From contig NZ_BCVK01000005.1 in NCBI RefSeq assembly GCF_001591705.1, positions 1 to 61,627 on the forward strand: a stretch of 61,627 bases of DNA, read 5' to 3'. The position numbers and the translations under genes are program-made. This DNA comes from Lactococcus cremoris subsp. cremoris NBRC 100676. Lineage in GTDB: Bacteria > Bacillota > Bacilli > Lactobacillales > Streptococcaceae. Under the pieces are notes generated by a model that was given only the letters and a program-made list of their open reading frames with translations, was not told the DNA's origin and searched no databases. This document shows, in pieces, positions 6,275 to 12,745 of this stretch (the first letter of the stretch is position 1; every line of letters begins with the position of its first letter).

Positions 6275-7081
6275 CTAAAATGGCAATCCAAGATCATCAT
6301 AAGGCTGTGCTTGTTCTTGGCGCATTGGTGTCTGGTTAAGGTAATTATCAAACTTCGTTCCGAATAAAGTTGACGGTTGTAAATATTTTTCTGCTGGTTG
6401 ACCATTTATTGTTTTGCCTGTCCAGTCAGCAACTTTATTATCAACGACCTTCTTAAAGTCATCTAGTTTATAATCCTCATTCCACCTCGCTTTGATAAAA
6501 CGTTTGTGAGCTTCAGTAGTTCTAAAACTTCGCCCTATTTTTTCATTCAAGTAAGAAATAATTTCAGAATATGGAATAACATCGTCAGATTTATCTGACA
6601 TAGTATTATTATTCTTTTTCTTATTCTTACTCTTATTCTTATCTTCTTCTGTTGCGTCACGTGACGTCACGCTAACGTCACTATTTTCTATAAGCTTCTT
6701 ACGCTCTCGATACTTCTTATTACGCTCAGCATTTAATTTTCTGATTTTCTCCATTCCATCAATGTTTTGGTGCTTTTCCCAATTACTGATACCAATCATG
6801 TTGTTATCATATATCTCAATCAACCCAAAGTCTCTGAATGTTTTAAGAGCCAATCTTACAGTAGAAACAGGCCTATTACACAAAGCAGAAATCATTTCAT
6901 CAGTATATGGAATATGATTACTTAAATAGACAAGCCCAGAATCATTTGTTTTTCCCGCCAAGCTAAGCAAGTAAACCCATATTCTAAAGATCGCATCATT
7001 TTCTGGCATTTCATCAATCAACTTCATTTTTTCATCATCGAAAATATTAACGCTCAATTTAATCCAACTAATTTCAACCAT
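6275..7081 (-). CDS. Phage replisome organizer (replication initiation protein)
   Basis: 268 residues from ATG 7081, preferred over an upstream ATG because GAAAGGATATC supplies the RBS. The N-terminal winged-helix Rep_Org domain is at about 1-115 (VEISWIKLSVNIFDDEKMKL). A low-complexity Lys/Asn linker sits at about 140-165. The C-terminal conserved DnaD-like segment is FKKVVDNKVADWTGKTINGQ ... YLQPSTLFGTKFDNYL. By analogy with TP901-1/Tuc2009 it binds the phage origin, usually inside its own gene, and recruits the DnaC-like protein. Confidence 0.9.
   Translation of the reverse strand: MVEISWIKLSVNIFDDEKMKLIDEMPENDAIFRIWVYLLSLAGKTNDSGLVYLSNHIPYTDEMISALCNRPVSTVRLALKTFRDFGLIEIYDNNMIGISNWEKHQNIDGMEKIRKLNAERNKKYRERKKLIENSDVSVTSRDATEEDKNKSKNKKKNNNTMSDKSDDVIPYSEIISYLNEKIGRSFRTTEAHKRFIKARWNEDYKLDDFKKVVDNKVADWTGKTINGQPAEKYLQPSTLFGTKFDNYLNQTPMRQEQAQPYDDLGLPF
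6603..6681 (-). other. Candidate phage replication origin inside the replisome organizer gene
   Basis: A pyrimidine-rich/AT tract with repeated TTATTCTTA units (about 6606-6650) abuts three copies of CGTCAC/ACGTCAC (6655-6660, 6664-6670, 6675-6681), the first two forming overlapping palindromes (GTCACGTGAC, GTGACGTCAC). It lies in the low-complexity linker of the initiator gene, the typical origin position in lactococcal phages. The assignment is inference. Confidence 0.45.
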
Positions 7082-7208
7082 TCGATATCCTTTCATCTAT
7101 ATTTATTTCAAGTTTTATTTTTCAAATTAAAAGCTGGCAATGAGTGTTTATGTGCAGGCACTGAATACTCATGGACTTTACGGTCGTTACGCCACCCTCC
7201 AGCACTTG

Positions 7209-7314
7209 TTAGAATGGTAGGTCATCATCTGAAATTTCCATTGGATCACTTCCAAAAGAATCGTTATTTTGTGGTTTTGCAGCTGGATTACTAACTCGTT
7301 CACCATTTGCTTGA
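7209..7314 (-). pseudogene. Detached C-terminal tail of SSB
   Basis: In the frame shifted by one base from the SSB ORF, the sequence encodes [20 protein letters not shown] and ends EISDDDLPF, the acidic tip by which SSB recruits partner proteins. It is cut off by the frame change in the A-run at 7317-7323. With one A fewer, the two parts would join into one SSB of about 141 residues. Confidence 0.8.
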
Positions 7315-7635
7315 TTACTTTTTTTCTAGTACTTGGAAATTACTTGCGACAACCTCCGTAATATAAACCCGTTGCCCTTGTTGATTCTCATAGTTGCGAG
7401 TTTGAATACTACCAGTAACTCCAATTAATTGACCTTTATGAGTCCAATTGGCCAAGTTTTCGGCTGATTTACCCCAAATAACACAATTGATAAAGTCAGC
7501 TTCTCTTTCTCCATTAGCGTTTTTAAATGCTCGATTAACTGCAAGAGTAAAAGCGGCAACTGCTTTATTTTGTGGTGTATATCTAAGTTCAGGTTCTTTA
7601 GTGATTCGCCCTACTAGAATGACATTGTTAATCAT
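7315..7635 (-). CDS. ssb: Phage single-stranded DNA-binding protein, tail-less
   Basis: A 106-residue OB-fold [23 protein letters not shown], then [27 protein letters not shown] and [14 protein letters not shown], all typical of bacterial/phage SSB. The ORF stops right after LEKK because an A7 run shifts the frame. The DDDLPF tail is encoded downstream out of frame. The DNA-binding domain should fold, but partner recruitment would be lost unless slippage or a sequencing error restores the tail. Its start overlaps the sak stop (ATGATTAA). Confidence 0.93.
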   Translation of the reverse strand: MINNVILVGRITKEPELRYTPQNKAVAAFTLAVNRAFKNANGEREADFINCVIWGKSAENLANWTHKGQLIGVTGSIQTRNYENQQGQRVYITEVVASNFQVLEKK

Positions 7636-8386
7636 TTTGTTCTTCCTTTTTTATATCTACGAATTTTTCGATATCATTGTATGCTTCATCAAGTGGCATT
7701 TTTAGCCAATCATTTTGTTCATCAATACTTGCCCCATAGTTTTTCCCGGCAATAATAGCCATTTTATTAACTACAGCTTGAAGCTTTTTCTCATCAAATT
7801 CTTTTTTATCTTTACCAACAACATATAATTTAGGTGGAGTTGGTACCTCTTCTTCAGTAAAGTCAGCTTTTGTATTTTGAACCTTTGAATTCTGAGGTAA
7901 AGCCCAACTTGGAAGCTGTGGATTCTTCCACCAAAAGTTCTTTTTTGAATTTTTATCAAAAACTTTGTTCCAACCATCAGTCTTTTCAAGTGATGTTTGA
8001 GCAAAACTGGTAGGTAAGTCATATAAATATCTACCTACTCCCCATTGGACAGCTGCTCTCTTCATTGATCCAGATAATCCACCTTTAACTGCTTCAACCT
8101 GAGTATTTTCTGCGCCATCCCATTTGGTGACCCATTCGTCTCCAAACTTAACAGATATACCACATAATGTCCCACCATCAGGAGCTGTTTTGAATTCGTT
8201 CTTCCATCCGGAAATTCCAAAAACTTCATCAAAACGTTCTTGAACTGCCCGATTATCCATATAAGCAAGAACCATAGCCCAAGGTTTACCTTGTTTAGAA
8301 AATCCTGATTGTTGAACTCTCCAAACTACTCGGTCTGGTTGCAAAGGTTTTTGTAAGGCAAGCATTTGTTCTTCATAATCTGCCAT
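7628..8386 (-). CDS. sak: Sak-like Rad52-family single-strand annealing protein
   Basis: 252 residues, the same length as Sak of lactococcal phage ul36. The Rad52/22 core covers about 10-150 ([60 protein letters not shown]). The C-terminal part is linker-like and acidic. It anneals complementary ssDNA during phage recombination, working with SSB encoded downstream (8-bp overlap). Sak proteins are the known target whose mutation gives phages escape from AbiK. An RBS (GAGGTAAATT) precedes the ATG. Confidence 0.88.
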   Translation of the reverse strand: MADYEEQMLALQKPLQPDRVVWRVQQSGFSKQGKPWAMVLAYMDNRAVQERFDEVFGISGWKNEFKTAPDGGTLCGISVKFGDEWVTKWDGAENTQVEAVKGGLSGSMKRAAVQWGVGRYLYDLPTSFAQTSLEKTDGWNKVFDKNSKKNFWWKNPQLPSWALPQNSKVQNTKADFTEEEVPTPPKLYVVGKDKKEFDEKKLQAVVNKMAIIAGKNYGASIDEQNDWLKMPLDEAYNDIEKFVDIKKEEQND

Positions 8387-8394
8387 AATTTACC

Positions 8395-8793
8395 TCACGC
8401 ATCCCATTTAATTGACTGGGCTTTTGGATTTTCAACAATATAAGGCTGGATATCCTCATAAACAGATTCTCCATACTTTTTCTCTAACTGATTAATAGTC
8501 AACGGAACAACACTATCAAGCCCATACTTTCTAATTAAAGCCATTTTAGCAGCGTTATCCATTGCAAGTACTCTTGTGTATTGTTGTTTTGAATAAGAGA
8601 GTCGTGAAAATAGTTGACCTTCATCAAGGCGTTTCTTGACTTCTTTTTCGGCTTCTTTTTTTAATTTATCTATTCCTTTTGTTGCTGAAAGAAGATTAGT
8701 TAAGGTACTATTATCAAACTTTTTAAGCATTTCAGGATTAAGTTGAAGAACTTCTCCTGTTTCATTGTCCAAAGGGACTAATTGTAATTCCAT
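8395..8793 (-). CDS. Phage hypothetical protein upstream of sak
   Basis: A 132-residue, mostly helical protein (MELQLVPLDNETGEVLQLN ... QPYIVENPKAQSIKWDA). It starts from ATG with GGAGAACATT. It ends 8 nt before sak, suggesting a shared role in recombination or annealing. No domain is named with confidence. Confidence 0.7.
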   Translation of the reverse strand: MELQLVPLDNETGEVLQLNPEMLKKFDNSTLTNLLSATKGIDKLKKEAEKEVKKRLDEGQLFSRLSYSKQQYTRVLAMDNAAKMALIRKYGLDSVVPLTINQLEKKYGESVYEDIQPYIVENPKAQSIKWDA

Positions 8794-8825
8794 AATGTTC
8801 TCCGTTTCAAATTTCTAGGCATTCG

Positions 8826-8893
8826 TGGTATAATTTAAGTAGAAGTTTTGGCGAATTTCCTACTTGCTCTGCGTGCCATGCAGGGCTTTTTTA
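8826..8893 (+). ncRNA. Short structured + strand RNA 5
   Basis: TGgTATAAT (8826-8834) is followed by hairpin AAGTAG/CTACTT (8837-8842/8860-8865), whose loop contains TGGC (8849-8852). The terminator stem is GCTCTGC/GCAGGGC (8866-8872/8880-8886), loop GTGCCAT, then T6. Loop bases GCCA (8875-8878) are complementary to TGGC, the same loop contact logic as units 2-4 but with different bases. It runs against the leftward operon and ends on the stop of the next gene. Confidence 0.6.
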
Positions 8894-9127
8894 GTTCCAA
8901 ACTTTTTTCCAGTCTGAAATACATTCGTTAAGCATTGCAGCTTTATCATTAGCAAGCTCTTGCTTATTCTTTTTGCGTGAAGTCATATAAAGACTTCCGT
9001 CTGGTCGTTCCCAAGTTTCAAAGACCACTACTCCACGATTTTCTCGTTTGATTAAATCATGATAGATTTGTCCAACTGGTGTTGGAATTAGTCGAACTTT
9101 ACGACCGTTTATGATTGCTGTTTCCAT
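8891..9127 (-). CDS. Phage hypothetical protein
   Basis: A 78-residue protein, METAIINGRKVRLIPTPVGQ ..., with a helical basic C-terminal half. RBS GAAAGGAAATTA. It is flanked on both sides by oppositely oriented extended -10 promoters. No family is recognised. Confidence 0.65.
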   Translation of the reverse strand: METAIINGRKVRLIPTPVGQIYHDLIKRENRGVVVFETWERPDGSLYMTSRKKNKQELANDKAAMLNECISDWKKVWN

Positions 9128-9174
9128 TAATTTCCTTTCTATGTATGTGTTTTAATCCTCCGAGTGCTATAATT

Positions 9175-9183
9175 ACTGTGAGC
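9175..9183 (+). promoter_or_regulatory. Extended -10 promoter for the + strand gene at 9230
   Basis: TGcTATAAT (9175-9183) matches the other six + strand promoters of this prophage. Predicted start is about 9190, giving a 40-nt leader with AGGAGG before ATG 9230. Confidence 0.65.
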
Positions 9184-9229
9184 AGATATTTGCGGTATTT
9201 GCTTAGTTTTATGGAAAGGAGGAAAGTTG

Positions 9230-9508
9230 ATGTCTGTTAAAGTACATTTTTCTAATGGTGAGTCAATCGTTATTTCTGAAGAAACCAGAATAAGCGCTTG
9301 GAATTCATTAGATAAAGATCCTGATGGATATTATGCCGAAGGAGTTTTTTCAGGTTCTAACATAGACTCTCCAGATTTAGGAACATCATATCAACATATT
9401 GGGCTGATGGGACTTTTTGGTAGTACTGACTGGTTTGCTATCGGACTAGATTTTAAAACTACTTATAAAACTTCAGCAATTGTTTCGTTAGAAGAAACAC
9501 CGTGGTAA
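9230..9508 (+). CDS. Rightward phage protein of unknown function
   Basis: A 92-residue protein against the direction of the early operon, with its own extended -10 promoter and a perfect AGGAGG 7 nt before ATG 9230 (an in-frame TTG at 9227 is too close to the RBS). The sequence SVKVHFSNGESIVISEETRI suggests a small beta-sandwich. Because its promoter is not PR, it may be made in the lysogen, a moron-like arrangement. Its 3' end overlaps the leftward ORF by 46 bp, and no terminator was found within it. Confidence 0.7.
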   Translation: MSVKVHFSNGESIVISEETRISAWNSLDKDPDGYYAEGVFSGSNIDSPDLGTSYQHIGLMGLFGSTDWFAIGLDFKTTYKTSAIVSLEETPW

Positions 9509-9696
9509 TCTAAAATATTATCTATTGATAATTTGATAAGCTCGTTTGTGGCCCTATCAGCTGTATAAAACAGTTGCTCTTTTAGCCATTTGCGAGCTTT
9601 TCTTATATCACCATCATTTTGCTTCAAAGCAAGATCTGATGTTTTGTTAATTATTTCTTTATAGTTGTTAGCTAACTTTTCTATTTCTTTATTCAA
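9463..9696 (-). CDS. Phage hypothetical protein
   Basis: A 77-residue helical protein (MNKEIEKLANNYKEIINKTS ...) in the leftward operon. It overlaps the convergent + strand gene by 46 bp at its 3' end. No family is recognised. Confidence 0.6.
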   Translation of the reverse strand: MNKEIEKLANNYKEIINKTSDLALKQNDGDIRKARKWLKEQLFYTADRATNELIKLSIDNILDYHGVSSNETIAEVL

Positions 9697-9708
9697 AATC
9701 TCTCTTTT

Positions 9709-9837
9709 CTAGCGGAGTACCGCATTTAATTTCTTAGCAATGAGCTTTATTGCTCTAATGTTTTGTGTGATTAAGTCGTGTACCAGATCAAACAGGATTT
9801 CGCCCGTTTCTGGGTTGACTATGTATGTGTAGGTCAT
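9709..9837 (-). CDS. Small phage hypothetical protein
   Basis: A 42-residue ORF (MTYTYIVNPETGEILFDLVH ... NAVLR) with RBS AGAGGTTCTC. Its opening resembles N-termini of several lactococcal phage small proteins (NPETGEIL). It fills the gap between its neighbours in the same direction. Function is unknown. Confidence 0.55.
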   Translation of the reverse strand: MTYTYIVNPETGEILFDLVHDLITQNIRAIKLIAKKLNAVLR

Positions 9838-9849
9838 GAGAACCTCTTC

Positions 9850-10086
9850 TTATTTGATAACTGATTGGCGCTTTTTAAGTTCTTGCTTATACTCAGGAGT
9901 ATTTACAAACTGCATGAAGTCTCTGATTTCTTTGTATCGAAATCTCCGTCCATTCATGAAAATACCAGACTTAAATTGTGGAAATAGCTCCATTGCTTTT
10001 CTACGTCGATAAACTGTTTGATCATGGATGGAAAACTTTTCCGCTACTTGCTGAGTAGTCAAGTAATCATCATCTTTATATTCCAT
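9850..10086 (-). CDS. Helix-turn-helix (excisionase-like) DNA-binding protein
   Basis: 78 residues. Residues about 8-50 (LTTQQVAEKFSIHDQTVYRR) form a MerR/excisionase-type winged HTH. The C-terminus is basic. Such proteins in this position act as Xis-type or early regulators. Which one applies cannot be read from the sequence. It lies 12 nt downstream of the antirepressor stop. Confidence 0.7.
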   Translation of the reverse strand: MEYKDDDYLTTQQVAEKFSIHDQTVYRRRKAMELFPQFKSGIFMNGRRFRYKEIRDFMQFVNTPEYKQELKKRQSVIK

Positions 10087-10098
10087 CTGATTTCCTCT

Positions 10099-10824
10099 CT
10101 ATTCTTCAAAGTCAAAGCTAGTTTGTGAGTTCAATCCACGAATTTCAAGCGTTGTATTGAATGATGGTTGCCACATATCAAGATATTCTGTTGCTTCGTC
10201 ATAACGGCTTAATGGAATATCGCTATATTTAACAACATCGAAGCGATTGTTCAAATCTTTATAAAACTCTCTGAATACCTTAGCTCCTAATTTCTTATGA
10301 GCATTTGAATACTTACCGCCAGTAAACATATAAACTTTGCTTGCTACTTTCTTTTGCAAAACTTTAGCTTTATTTGAAGGAAGTCCGAATCGGTCAGTCA
10401 AATCAAGAACTGAATTTTCGATTTGTTCGACTTTTTTATTCAAGTTCACGTTTCCTTGAGCGAGTAATGCAATTTGTTGTTCAGGAGTTTGCGGTAAAAG
10501 CTGTTGTTTGAGTTCTTTTTCAACTTCAATGAAATATTGACGGGCTTGTTTCCCTTTTTCGTTACGTTGAATCATGGAAATTTCTTTTGCCACGTCAAGT
10601 TTAAGAGCGTGATTGATAATAGTTGTAAATGGATTTCTAGGATTATTGGTTTCACTTTTTTCTGAAACCAATACAAAGTCAATGTTTTCAATGAATCCAT
10701 ACTTGCACATATCTTTGAACCATTGCGTGTATGGTGTTTTTACTCCTAAAAATTCATGTAGTTCACGACCGCTTACTACTTGGTCGTTGTTTTCGTTTTG
10801 TGTGATTGTAATTAATTGATTCAT
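10099..10824 (-). CDS. ant: Phage antirepressor (AntA/AntB type)
   Basis: 241 residues when started at ATG 10824, chosen because AAGGATTCAAAA precedes it. The open frame extends back to 10887 through the cro-like gene. The N-terminal AntA domain (about 15-100) shows VVSGRELHEFLGVKTPYTQW and DFVLVSEK. The C-terminal half, with VYMFTGGKYSNAHKKLGAKV, looks like an ORF6C/KilA-C type domain. Antirepressors bind CI-like repressors to promote induction. The second operator copy lies 27 bp upstream of the start. Confidence 0.85.
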   Translation of the reverse strand: MNQLITITQNENNDQVVSGRELHEFLGVKTPYTQWFKDMCKYGFIENIDFVLVSEKSETNNPRNPFTTIINHALKLDVAKEISMIQRNEKGKQARQYFIEVEKELKQQLLPQTPEQQIALLAQGNVNLNKKVEQIENSVLDLTDRFGLPSNKAKVLQKKVASKVYMFTGGKYSNAHKKLGAKVFREFYKDLNNRFDVVKYSDIPLSRYDEATEYLDMWQPSFNTTLEIRGLNSQTSFDFEE

Positions 10825-10837
10825 TTTTGAATCCTTT

Positions 10838-11077
10838 TTAACTAGCTTTATACACATTTTGTGTAGTTTTGTCGTAAAAAATATCATTCAATGATCTTGG
10901 ACCAATGAATGGTTTCAGGTAGTTGCGGATCGCAAACATTTCTGTCGCTCTCCAATCATACTGACCTAATTCTTTACGTCTATACTGTTCTTCGCTCAAA
11001 CCAATAGCTTTGGAGATTTGTTTTTGCGAGATTTTATAATCTTTTCGCAGAGCAATTAATTCTTTTTCTACTGCCAT
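10838..11077 (-). CDS. Cro-like HTH regulator
   Basis: A 79-residue XRE-type protein: helix-turn-helix in LRKDYKISQKQISKAIGLSE at about residues 10-35. Second ORF-sized protein-coding gene behind PR, divergent from the repressor, so it is the Cro/Mor counterpart. RBS AAAGGAG. Its last codons (TTQNVYKAS) contain a 15-bp operator palindrome, so the coding end doubles as a regulatory site. Confidence 0.82.
   Translation of the reverse strand: MAVEKELIALRKDYKISQKQISKAIGLSEEQYRRKELGQYDWRATEMFAIRNYLKPFIGPRSLNDIFYDKTTQNVYKAS
10851..10865. promoter_or_regulatory. Operator copy 2 inside the cro-like gene
   Basis: TACACATTTTGTGTA differs at one central base from the palindrome at PR (TACACAATTTGTGTA, 11777-11791). 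The 926-bp separation would allow repressor-mediated looping or autoregulation, like the downstream operator described for TP901-1. Confidence 0.75.
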
Positions 11078-11118
11078 ACTGGCTCCTTTCTTTTAAAAAA
11101 TTTCTGCATACGCAGTAA

Positions 11119-11156
11119 GGGAAGTTCAGGAATCGAACCTGTTCGCCAGTCTTCCC
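11119..11156 (-). other. tRNA-like hairpin (T-arm plus acceptor-like stem)
   Basis: Read on the - strand, GGGAAG at 5' pairs with CTTCCC at 3', enclosing CAGG-TTCGATT-CCTG, a textbook T-arm with the GTTCGATTC core directly followed by the 3' acceptor-like strand. D and anticodon arms are absent, so it is not a tRNA gene. It sits in the PR transcript just upstream of the cro-like gene. Confidence 0.5.
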
Positions 11157-11185
11157 TGCTCATTGTGAGCGATATCATAACTCCG

Positions 11186-11194
11186 TGCTATAAT
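11186..11194 (+). promoter_or_regulatory. Extended -10 promoter 7 on + strand
   Basis: TGcTATAAT, followed 4 nt later by GTGAC, the same layout as units 2-4 (TATAAT, 4 nt, nTGAC). It drives rightward transcription toward the terminator at 11434. Confidence 0.55.
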
Positions 11195-11198
11195 GTAA

Positions 11199-11291
11199 GT
11201 GACTAAACTAAAAAAAGATTTTGAAACTGTCAATGATAAAATAAGAGATGTGGCTAAGAAATATGACGCAAATATTAATCAAAATGAATAG
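11199..11291 (+). CDS. Possible leaderless 30-residue peptide
   Basis: From GTG 11199, 4 nt after the -10 box, an open frame of 30 codons reads VTKLKKDFETVNDKIRDVAK and ends NQNE. It is amphipathic and helical. No RBS is possible, so translation would need a leaderless GTG start. It lies antisense to a leftward membrane ORF, and at most one of the two is probably real. Confidence 0.3.
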   Translation: MTKLKKDFETVNDKIRDVAKKYDANINQNE

Positions 11292-11414
11292 TATAAGCAC
11301 AAGCGCTAATCTATTAATATATTCATGAATAGTTGAATCTTTAGCAAGTCGCTCTAAAGCCATGCGTTGTAATAGATATAAACATATCATTTCTAAAAAG
11401 AAATTTTCTGACAT
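11208..11414 (-). CDS. Putative small membrane protein
   Basis: A 68-residue ORF 3 nt after the stop of the upstream gene, with GGAAAGAG 11 nt before ATG. Residues about 36-62 (LALVLILFILINICVIFLSH) are a transmembrane helix. It is fully overlapped by the + strand unit from 11194. Not assigned to a family. Confidence 0.4.
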   Translation of the reverse strand: MSENFFLEMICLYLLQRMALERLAKDSTIHEYINRLALVLILFILINICVIFLSHISYFIIDSFKIFF

Positions 11415-11417
11415 ACA

Positions 11418-11621
11418 TTATACGACTCTTTCCGCCCCTCTGGGGGCTTTTTGTTTTGTCAGTTCAACTGCTGCTTTATAAGCGTTTGACCATTTAAATA
11501 ACTGAGGCAATAAAGAGTCTTTGATAAATTGAACAGAAAAATCTTTTAACAGTTGTTTTTTGTACCACTCAACACTATGCTGCTGAATAGTTTCTCTGTA
11601 ATGCGTAACTACTTGTTCCAT
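11418..11621 (-). CDS. First phage ORF behind PR with a clear RBS
   Basis: 67 residues from ATG 11621 (MEQVVTHYRETIQQHSVEWY ...), which has GGAGGTTCTA upstream. An in-frame ATG 12 nt earlier overlaps the RBS. It is helical and basic at the end. The coding end overlaps the rightward terminator at 11434. Unknown function. Confidence 0.55.
   Translation of the reverse strand: MEQVVTHYRETIQQHSVEWYKKQLLKDFSVQFIKDSLLPQLFKWSNAYKAAVELTKQKAPRGAERVV
11434..11456 (+). terminator. Rightward terminator opposing the early operon
   Basis: GCCCC-TCTG-GGGGC stem-loop (11434-11447) followed by TTTTTGTTTT. It would end the transcript from promoter 7 (about 255 nt). Confidence 0.55.
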
Positions 11622-11650
11622 TAGAACCTCCATTTGCCTGCGAGGGCTTT

Positions 11651-11770
11651 TTATTTGCCAAACTTGCTACTTACGTCGCGGTGGATACGTCGTGTACCGT
11701 CATTTGAGCCTGTTCCGTCTGCCGTACTGAATGCTCCATGTTTGTTCGCTTGTTTGACTTTATGAGTTAA
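11651..11770 (-). other. Open frame of 39 codons at the PR transcript start, no start codon
   Basis: Immediately downstream of the PR -10 box the - strand reads LTHKVKQANKHGAFSTADGT ... VSSKFGK then stop, a protein-like sequence with no ATG, GTG or TTG. It could be a remnant whose start was lost or chance. Confidence 0.25.
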
Positions 11771-11798
11771 TTATACTACACAATTTGTGTAAAGTCAA
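11770..11798 (-). promoter_or_regulatory. PR, early lytic promoter with operator copy 1
   Basis: On the - strand -35 TTGACT (11793-11798), 17-bp spacer, -10 TATAAT (11770-11775). The spacer is filled by the palindrome TACACAATTTGTGTA (11777-11791), so a bound repressor would cover both boxes. Confidence 0.9.
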
Positions 11799-11826
11799 CA
11801 AAAAAACAGTAATTACTAAAAAAAGT

Positions 11827-11855
11827 TTGCAAAACGTGTAATTTTCTTTTATAAT
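11827..11855 (+). promoter_or_regulatory. PL/PRM, repressor promoter
   Basis: -35 TTGCAA (11827-11832), 17-bp spacer, -10 TATAAT (11850-11855), 28 nt before the repressor ATG. A degenerate operator-like half site CGTGTA (11835-11840) lies in the spacer. Confidence 0.85.
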
Positions 11856-11883
11856 ACATATATAAAACTTCGAAAGGTTCGAT

Positions 11884-12696
11884 ATGGACGATAGAGAAAT
11901 AAATAAATTTGTCGGAATGAAAATAAAAGAGTTTCGCAAAAATAAAAAGTTGACCCAGCAAGACTTAGCTGATTTGGTCGGAGTGAAAAACAGCGCAATC
12001 TCTAATTATGAACAAGGAATTAGGATTCCTAAAAGAGATTTCTTATTCAGGGTTGCAAATGCCTTGGGCGTTTCAATAGACGAATTTTTTCCTATACAAA
12101 GTGAAGAAACATCTTCTACTCTATCCGAAATAAATAAAATCAGTTCACAACTCGAAGAAACAAGACAAAAAATAGTTTTAGAGACTGCAAATCATCAGTT
12201 AGATGAGCAAATCAAAAAGAAACGTTTATCTTTCTTCTCTAATAAAGTTGATTTCGATAAAATCAGCAATATTGTTCCTTATGACCCTAATAAAGAAGGG
12301 TACGCCCCTGTTATAGGAGAAATCGCAGCAGGAACTCCAATTCTGTCCGAACAAAATTTTGAAGGTATGCGCCCTGTTTATGGTAAATACGCTGGCCGTG
12401 ATGATATATTTTGGCTTAGAGTTAAAGGCGAAAGCATGGAAACAGAAATACATGACGGTTCTTTCGCTTTAATACTGCAAGACCCTGACCTTTCAGAAGG
12501 TTCTATCGGAGCTGTTCGCTTCATAGACGATAACGAAGCAACTCTAAAATGCGTCTTCTATGAATATGATGAAAATGGCTATCCTCTCTGTTTAAGACTT
12601 GAACCATTAAACCCTGATTATCCGATTCAATATGCTGATGAGTACAATCCAGCTGTAATAGAAGGTAGATTAGTCAAAGTAGAACAAGATTATTAA
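11884..12696 (+). CDS. CI-like prophage repressor, LexA-type self-cleaving
   Basis: 270 residues. The N-terminal XRE helix-turn-helix is at about 10-65 (LTQQDLADLVGVKNSAISNY). The C-terminal S24 peptidase domain has Ala149-Gly150 as the likely cleavage site (GEIAAG), catalytic Ser184 (KGESMET) and Lys222 (ATLKCVF). RecA-stimulated autocleavage would induce the prophage. It is transcribed divergently from PR. Its binding sites are presumably the 15-bp palindromes at 11777 and 10851. All catalytic residues are intact. Confidence 0.95.
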   Translation: MDDREINKFVGMKIKEFRKNKKLTQQDLADLVGVKNSAISNYEQGIRIPKRDFLFRVANALGVSIDEFFPIQSEETSSTLSEINKISSQLEETRQKIVLETANHQLDEQIKKKRLSFFSNKVDFDKISNIVPYDPNKEGYAPVIGEIAAGTPILSEQNFEGMRPVYGKYAGRDDIFWLRVKGESMETEIHDGSFALILQDPDLSEGSIGAVRFIDDNEATLKCVFYEYDENGYPLCLRLEPLNPDYPIQYADEYNPAVIEGRLVKVEQDY

Positions 12697-12701
12697 AAAA
12701 A

Positions 12702-12730
12702 GCCCAACCTTTGATTAGGTGGGCATTTTT
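12702..12730 (+). terminator. Terminator of the repressor gene
   Basis: GCCCA (12702-12706) pairs with TGGGC (12720-12724), with additional CCT/AGG pairing, followed by ATTTTT. Confidence 0.75.
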
Positions 12731-12745
12731 AGAAAGGATAAAATT

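Noticed and set aside
7097-7208. Short coding-like stretch between replisome organizer and ssb tail (ending KHSLPAFNLKNKT)
   Set aside because: No start codon and only about 35 codons; too weak to call.
7317-7326. Programmed -1 frameshift (A AAA AAG) in ssb
   Set aside because: A -1 shift enters a frame that does not encode the DDDLPF tail; the tail needs +1.
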